The position numbers were made by a program, and so were the translations under genes. A stretch of DNA of 64,000 nt from Chryseobacterium sp. ZHDP1. GTDB lineage: Bacteria > Bacteroidota > Bacteroidia > Flavobacteriales > Weeksellaceae. The stretch's first letter is position 1; every line of letters starts with the position of its first letter. Location of the stretch: positions 2,976,001-3,040,000 of the forward strand of contig NZ_CP075682.1 in assembly GCF_018603435.1 (NCBI RefSeq), given 5' to 3'. The notes under the pieces were generated by a model. The model did no database searches and was not told the origin of the DNA. It worked only from the letters and a program-made list of their open reading frames with translations. Shown here piece by piece: positions 59,468 to 64,000 of the stretch.

Positions 59468-61621
59468 ATGGCAAAAAAAAGAAAATATATAAGTCAGAAA
59501 AACGAACATAAACTAAAGGAAATCGGAAGACTGATCCTTAGATTTATGAATGAAAATTCGACGAAAGTCTACAACTATAAGCAGATTGCAGACGGAATAG
59601 ATTATAAGAATCCGAGACAGAGAGAACTTGTGATTCAGGCATTGCACAGATTGCAGGCTGCCGAAAGAATAAAAGAAGCCGAAAAAGGAAAATACGTTCT
59701 TAACCTTAATATTAAAGGAACATTAACAGGAATTATCGATTTCAACCAGTCCGGTAATGCTTATGTAAATGTGGAAGGTCTTGAAGATGATATTTTTATA
59801 CACTCAAAGAATGTAAAAGATGCTTTACAGGGAGATAAAGTATTAATTGTAACCTACACTTACAAAGGTAAAAAGCTGGAAGGCTCTGTTCTTGAAGTTC
59901 TGGAAAGAACGAGAACGGAATTCGTGGGAACTTTGCAGATCGTTCCTCATAAAGATTTTGGTTTTGTGGTTTGTGATAAAAAGACCATTAATACCGATAT
60001 TTTTGTTCCAAAACCTAAATTCGGAGGTGCGGAAGACGGCAATAAAGTGATCGTAAAAATGACGGAATGGAGACCGGGAGATAAAAATCCGGAAGGAGAA
60101 ATTATCCAGGTTTTAGGAGCTCCCGGTGAGCATGAAACGGAGATCCACTCTATTCTTGCCGAATACGGACTGCCGTACGAATTCCCTGAAGAAGTGGAAA
60201 GAGATGCGGATAAAATCGACAGAAGCATTAACGAAGAAGAAGTTGCAAAGCGATGGGATATGCGTGGAATTACAACTTTCACCATCGACCCGAAAGATGC
60301 AAAAGATTTTGATGATGCGTTATCCATCAGAAAATTAGACAACGGAAACTGGGAAATCGGAGTTCATATTGCCGATGTTTCGCATTATGTGGTTCCGGGA
60401 ACAATTCTGGATGATGAAGCTTACCAGAGAGCGACTTCAGTATATCTGGTAGACCGTGTTGTACCGATGCTTCCGGAAGTTTTAAGTAATGATGTCTGTT
60501 CGCTTCGTCCGCACGAAGATAAATTTACTTTTTCAGCCGTTTTTGAGCTGAATGACAAAGCTGAAATCAAAAAACAGTGGTTCGGAAGAACGGTAATACA
60601 TTCAGACAGACGATTTACGTACGAAGAAGCGCAGGAAAGAATTGAAGGAAAAGACGGTGATTTCAAAGAAGAAATCCTCGTTTTGGATCAACTGGCAAAA
60701 ATCATGCGTCAGAAAAGAATCAAAGACGGAGCGATTACTTTTGACAGAAGTGAAGTACGGTTCAATCTGGATGAAAACAACGAGCCTGTTGGAGTTTACT
60801 TTAAAATAAGCAAAGATTCCAATCATTTGATCGAAGAATTTATGCTGTTGGCGAACAAAAAAGTATCGGAATTTGTTTCTCTGAACAAGAGAGGGGAAAT
60901 TTCACAGAATACCTTTATTTACAGGGTTCACGACGATCCGGATCCTGCAAAACTGGAATCTTTGAGAGATTTTGTTTCGACTTTCGGATATAAAATGGAC
61001 TTAGCAAATACCAAAAAAGTAGCAGAATCTTTAAACAAATTACTGCATGATGTAAAAGGTAAAGGCGAAGAAAATATGATCGAAACTCTGGCGATGCGAA
61101 GCATGAGCAAGGCGGTTTATTCTACAGAACCTATCGGTCACTACGGATTGGGATTCGATTATTACAGCCACTTCACCTCTCCTATCCGTCGTTATCCGGA
61201 TTTAATTGCGCACAGATTATTGCAGCATTATCTTGATGGCGGAAAATCTCCGAACAAGGCAGATCTTGAAGAAAAAGCAAAACACTGCAGTTATATGGAA
61301 AGACTGGCAGCAGATGCGGAAAGAGATTCGATAAAATTCATGCAGGTGAAATTTATGGAGAAACATTTGGGAGAAACTTTCAACGGGGTTATTTCGGGTG
61401 TTGCGGAATTCGGTTTCTGGGTAGAAATTCCGGAAAACGGTGCGGAAGGATTAATCAAATTAAGAGATTTAACCGACGATTCTTACTCTTATGATGCAAA
61501 AACCCACGCTGTGTACGGAAACAGGCATGGTAAAAAATACCAGTTGGGAGATCAGGTTCAGATTAAAGTGGTAAAGGCAAATCTGATTCAAAAACAATTG
61601 GATTTCAAGATTGTTGATTAA
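59468..61621 (+). CDS. rnr: Ribonuclease R
   Basis: A helix-turn-helix-like N-terminus (YKQIADGIDYKNPRQRELVI in part) is followed by cold-shock OB domains, the RNB nuclease core with the metal aspartates in DPKDAKDFDDALS and SPIRRYPDLIAHRLL, and a C-terminal S1 domain (FNGVISGVAEFGFWVEI). It degrades structured RNA 3' to 5' in an exoribonuclease reaction. At 717 residues it is the usual Bacteroidota length. It overlaps the next start codon by one base. Confidence 0.96.
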   Translation: MAKKRKYISQKNEHKLKEIGRLILRFMNENSTKVYNYKQIADGIDYKNPRQRELVIQALHRLQAAERIKEAEKGKYVLNLNIKGTLTGIIDFNQSGNAYVNVEGLEDDIFIHSKNVKDALQGDKVLIVTYTYKGKKLEGSVLEVLERTRTEFVGTLQIVPHKDFGFVVCDKKTINTDIFVPKPKFGGAEDGNKVIVKMTEWRPGDKNPEGEIIQVLGAPGEHETEIHSILAEYGLPYEFPEEVERDADKIDRSINEEEVAKRWDMRGITTFTIDPKDAKDFDDALSIRKLDNGNWEIGVHIADVSHYVVPGTILDDEAYQRATSVYLVDRVVPMLPEVLSNDVCSLRPHEDKFTFSAVFELNDKAEIKKQWFGRTVIHSDRRFTYEEAQERIEGKDGDFKEEILVLDQLAKIMRQKRIKDGAITFDRSEVRFNLDENNEPVGVYFKISKDSNHLIEEFMLLANKKVSEFVSLNKRGEISQNTFIYRVHDDPDPAKLESLRDFVSTFGYKMDLANTKKVAESLNKLLHDVKGKGEENMIETLAMRSMSKAVYSTEPIGHYGLGFDYYSHFTSPIRRYPDLIAHRLLQHYLDGGKSPNKADLEEKAKHCSYMERLAADAERDSIKFMQVKFMEKHLGETFNGVISGVAEFGFWVEIPENGAEGLIKLRDLTDDSYSYDAKTHAVYGNRHGKKYQLGDQVQIKVVKANLIQKQLDFKIVD

Positions 61622-62139
61622 TGACTAAAATTGATAAATATATTGTTTTTAGTATTCTTAATGCCATTTTGGTATTTACTGTAATATTTAAAACGGTATT
61701 TAATTTTTATTGGTTTGCAGGAATTATTATTATTCTGGTTATTATAAGTAATATTTTGATCAGTAAAAATATTATCAGAATAGGAGCTTTAGGTAAAAAT
61801 TATTTCTTTGGAGTCACATTTCCAATGATCATAAATGCCTTTTTTCTGATTAATTATATAACCGGAATGAATCCTCAGAAAGAAACATATTGCTTTAAGA
61901 ATATGATCGCTGAAGTTGGAGGAAGAGGCAGTCATCAAAAAGGAAAGACAACTTATATTTATTTAAGTGACAATGCTTATGAATACTCTTACATGACAAG
62001 AAGTTTCTTTATTGATTATAAAAGGATGTTATTTAAAAATCAAATTACTTATACTTTTGAAAGGGGTATTTTTGGTTTAAAGATCAGAACAGATTATGAA
62101 TTCAAATACAATGAAAATTGTTTAAATGATCCGTATTAA
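61621..62139 (+). CDS. Small membrane protein downstream of rnr
   Basis: The start codon shares a base with the rnr stop (TAATG), so it is translationally coupled. The 172-residue protein has three hydrophobic helices in the first 90 residues (YIVFSILNAILVFTVIF, WFAGIIIILVIISNILI, FPMIINAFFLINYI) and then a soluble, mostly beta-like C-terminus. No family is recognised. A terminator follows. Confidence 0.65.
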   Translation: MTKIDKYIVFSILNAILVFTVIFKTVFNFYWFAGIIIILVIISNILISKNIIRIGALGKNYFFGVTFPMIINAFFLINYITGMNPQKETYCFKNMIAEVGGRGSHQKGKTTYIYLSDNAYEYSYMTRSFFIDYKRMLFKNQITYTFERGIFGLKIRTDYEFKYNENCLNDPY

Positions 62140-62158
62140 AAATATAAGATAAATTATT

Positions 62159-62186
62159 AAGCCACTATTAACAGTGGCTTTTGTTT
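62159..62186 (+). terminator. Terminator after the rnr transcript
   Basis: AAGCCACT (62159-62166) pairs with AGTGGCTT (62173-62180) around six bases, followed by TTGTTTTT. Confidence 0.8.
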
Positions 62187-62211
62187 TTAATAACATCAAA
62201 TCATTTTCATA

Positions 62212-62242
62212 TTTGCTTTTTACAACATAAAAACTAACTTTG
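62212..62242 (+). promoter_or_regulatory. Promoter of the LysE-type exporter gene
   Basis: TTTG (62212-62215) and TAACTTTG (62235-62242) are separated by exactly 19 bases, an ideal Bacteroidota -33/-7 pair, 39 bases before the start codon. Confidence 0.75.
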
Positions 62243-62281
62243 TATAAATAGATGAAATTATTTCATTGAAAACACCACTGA

Positions 62282-62971
62282 ATGTTTGAACTTATATTAT
62301 CTGCCATCGTTTTAGGATTCATGCTGAGTCTGGTTTTTATAGGACCGATTTTTTTCCTTTTAATTGAAACCAGCTTTTCGAGAGGTCCGAAACATGCTTT
62401 AGCACTGGATTTAGGCGTTATTTCTGCAGATCTTCTGTGTATTTTGGCTGCTTATTATGCGAGTGCAGATATTGTAACACTTATTGATAAACATCCCGGA
62501 TTTTACAGGATTACCGCCATTCTGATCTTTGTGTATGGAATTGTGATGATGGTTACCAAAACCAAGATGCATATTCCCGGAGAAGAAAAATTCATCAATC
62601 AGAACTATTTTAAAACATTCGTCAACGGTTTTTTCTTTAATCTTCTGAATGTCGGAGTCATCCTTTTTTGGCTTGTCACCGTTATTTCGGTGAGAAATCA
62701 GTATCCGGATACCAGTAATTTCATTTTATACATCGGAATCGTCATCGGAACGTATCTCTTTATCGATCTGGTAAAAATATTCCTTGCGAAGCAGTTTCAC
62801 GACAGACTTACCCAAAAATTAGCCAACAGAATCAGAAGAATTGTTGGCGGAATTCTCATCATATTCAGTTTCTTTATTTTCTTGCAGAGCTTTAAGAAAT
62901 TTAATCAGTTTGATAAAAGACTGGAAGAAGCAGAGAAAACTGAAGTAAAATACAAAAAGACAAATGAATAA
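62282..62971 (+). CDS. LysE-family exporter
   Basis: The 229-residue protein has about six membrane helices and the LysE family's start (LGFMLSLVFIGPIFFLLIETSFSRGPKHAL in part FIGPIFFLLIETSFSRG). The internal turn FVNGFFFNLLNVGVILFW matches the family's second half. It probably exports an amino acid or small metabolite. The last 35 residues are charged. It overlaps the next gene by 8 bases, so it is co-transcribed with the LD-carboxypeptidase. Confidence 0.82.
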   Translation: MFELILSAIVLGFMLSLVFIGPIFFLLIETSFSRGPKHALALDLGVISADLLCILAAYYASADIVTLIDKHPGFYRITAILIFVYGIVMMVTKTKMHIPGEEKFINQNYFKTFVNGFFFNLLNVGVILFWLVTVISVRNQYPDTSNFILYIGIVIGTYLFIDLVKIFLAKQFHDRLTQKLANRIRRIVGGILIIFSFFIFLQSFKKFNQFDKRLEEAEKTEVKYKKTNE

Positions 62972-63893
62972 AATAATCTTTCCCAAATCCCTGAAAAAAG
63001 GCGATAAAATAGCCATTATTTCTCCCGCAGGATCCGTAGAATCTTCCCAGCTTGAAAAGGGAATCGAAATGATTAAAAGTAAAGGTTTCGAACCCGTTTT
63101 GGGAGAACATCTTTACACGAAATATGCAAACGGATACAATTACGCAGGAACGGAGCAGGAAAGATTAAAAGACATGAACTGGGCACTCAACGACAGCGAA
63201 ATTTCTGCAGTATGGGCTTCAAGAGGCGGTTACGGTTGTCAGCATCTCATTCAGGAGCTTAATCTTAAAAACTTTGCCAAAAATCCGAAATGGTACATTG
63301 GCTATTCAGACAATACGGTGATCCAGAGTTATCTGCTGAAAAGAGGTTTTGCATCGATTCATGGACAGACAGTAAAAACATCGAGCTTTGGTGTTACCGA
63401 AGAAAGCTACGATCTTATTTTTAATGTCTTAAAAGGAAAATCTCTTACATATACCCTCTCCTCTCATCAGTTCAACAAAAAAGGAAACGGTGAAGGACAG
63501 TTGGTCGGTGGAAATTTAGCCTTGATTTATGCGCTTTTAGGAACGAAATATTCCTTTGATTTTAAAGATAAAATTCTTTTCATTGAAGATATCGGCGAAA
63601 ATTTTTATGCTCTCGACAGAATGATTATGAGCCTTGAATTAGCCGGAGTTTTTAATAAAATTTCTGGTTTGATTATCGGTGGAATGACCAATATGGGCGA
63701 TGAAAAAGAAAATAAACAATACGAAGAAAGCTTTGATGAATTTGCCTACAAGTTAATTACCGACAGAATTTCAAAGTATGAGTTCCCAACAGTTTTCGGT
63801 TTCCCGAATGGACATATCAAAGACAACAGACCGTTGATTATTGGTGGAAATGTGAGATTGGAGGTTAAGAATAAGGCTAAGATTGAGTTTTAA
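62964..63893 (+). CDS. ldcA: LD-carboxypeptidase (S66 peptidase)
   Basis: PKSLKKGDKIAIISPAGS begins the S66 fold. WASRGGYGCQHLI and GYSDNTVI hold the nucleophile serine, IEDIGENFYALDRM the glutamate region and FPNGHIKDNRPLI the histidine. It removes the terminal D-alanine from muropeptide tetrapeptides in recycling, or cleaves related peptides. Eight-base overlap with the exporter gene suggests linked export or recycling. Confidence 0.9.
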   Translation: MNKIIFPKSLKKGDKIAIISPAGSVESSQLEKGIEMIKSKGFEPVLGEHLYTKYANGYNYAGTEQERLKDMNWALNDSEISAVWASRGGYGCQHLIQELNLKNFAKNPKWYIGYSDNTVIQSYLLKRGFASIHGQTVKTSSFGVTEESYDLIFNVLKGKSLTYTLSSHQFNKKGNGEGQLVGGNLALIYALLGTKYSFDFKDKILFIEDIGENFYALDRMIMSLELAGVFNKISGLIIGGMTNMGDEKENKQYEESFDEFAYKLITDRISKYEFPTVFGFPNGHIKDNRPLIIGGNVRLEVKNKAKIEF

Positions 63894-63920
63894 AACGGAC
63901 AAAATGAAGAGAGCATCTAA

Positions 63921-64000
63921 ATGAATATTTTGGATAAAAATATAATTAAAGGCATTCTCTTTATATTATTTCTGATAACTTTGAGTGTATATTTTATCTT
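63921..64000 (+). CDS. Start of a gene cut off by the window (membrane or exported)
   Basis: An ATG at 63921 opens a frame to the end of the window reading MNILDKNIIKGILFILFL, then further hydrophobic residues. This is a membrane segment or signal peptide. Nothing more can be said from 26 residues. Confidence 0.45.
   Translation, partial: MNILDKNIIKGILFILFLITLSVYFI

Noticed and set aside
1-64000. CRISPR arrays, rRNA operons and complete tRNA genes
   Set aside because: No regularly spaced repeats, rRNA sequence or full cloverleaf was recognised; only a tRNA 3' remnant at 11405-11423.

Overview
The window is a piece of a Bacteroidota chromosome, most likely a Flavobacteriia (Weeksellaceae) genome of the Chryseobacterium type. 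The evidence is a fused MurF-alanine racemase, a TonB-dependent receptor with a carboxypeptidase-like N-terminus, 2TM-domain proteins beside a LytS/LytTR pair, A-rich translation starts with little Shine-Dalgarno sequence, and many -7 boxes of the form TAnnTTTG. The genus is inferred from gene style and recurrent intergenic repeats, not from a search.

Region 1 (1-11423) is the right-hand part of an integrated mobile element that continues beyond the left edge. It looks more AT-rich than the rest. It carries the C-terminal part of an SF2 helicase, a RecA/Sak4-like ATPase, a DUF3871 protein, a JAB-only RadC and an XRE regulator, which suggest a replication and maintenance module. Its cargo is a divergent two-gene nuclease/SMC pair (4602-7444) resembling Lamassu or ABC-three-component anti-phage systems, and a four-gene set (9302-11327) with two exported proteins and a HAD phosphatase-like enzyme. 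It ends at a tRNA 3' remnant followed by a terminator (11405-11456), a typical attachment site. No integrase lies in the window.

Region 2 (11519-34451) is core chromosome with variable genes: heptosyltransferase and SufE, a GT4 glycosyltransferase, ClpC, a Gfo/Idh/MocA oxidoreductase, MnmA, a glycine-rich-domain protein, the LytS kinase/LytTR regulator locus with four 2TM domains and an isoprenylcysteine methyltransferase-like enzyme, a TonB receptor with an exported partner, an AraC regulator, a Cu/Zn superoxide dismutase lipoprotein and a tail-specific protease.

Region 3 (34734-48073) contains SurE; a five-gene operon linking an Lgt-like protein, two tandem tiny membrane proteins, a multi-cysteine radical SAM enzyme and a PH-like membrane protein; GMP reductase; FabG; RsmI; an acidic repeat protein; thymidine kinase; and a RelE-type toxin-antitoxin pair directly upstream of murF-alr.

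Region 4 (48077-64000) looks like the replication-origin neighbourhood. Two parS palindromes flank mnmG. An AT-rich gap between pgk and rpiB (58322-58699) holds a cluster of DnaA-box-like sites, including a perfect TTATCCACA, and is the best oriC candidate. From rpiB rightward all genes (rpiB, rnr, a LysE-type exporter, an LD-carboxypeptidase) are on the + strand.

The most rewarding items are the nuclease/SMC pair on the element, the lgt-like/radical SAM operon, the 2TM signalling locus, the paired parS and oriC candidate, and several small palindromic or MITE-like repeats.
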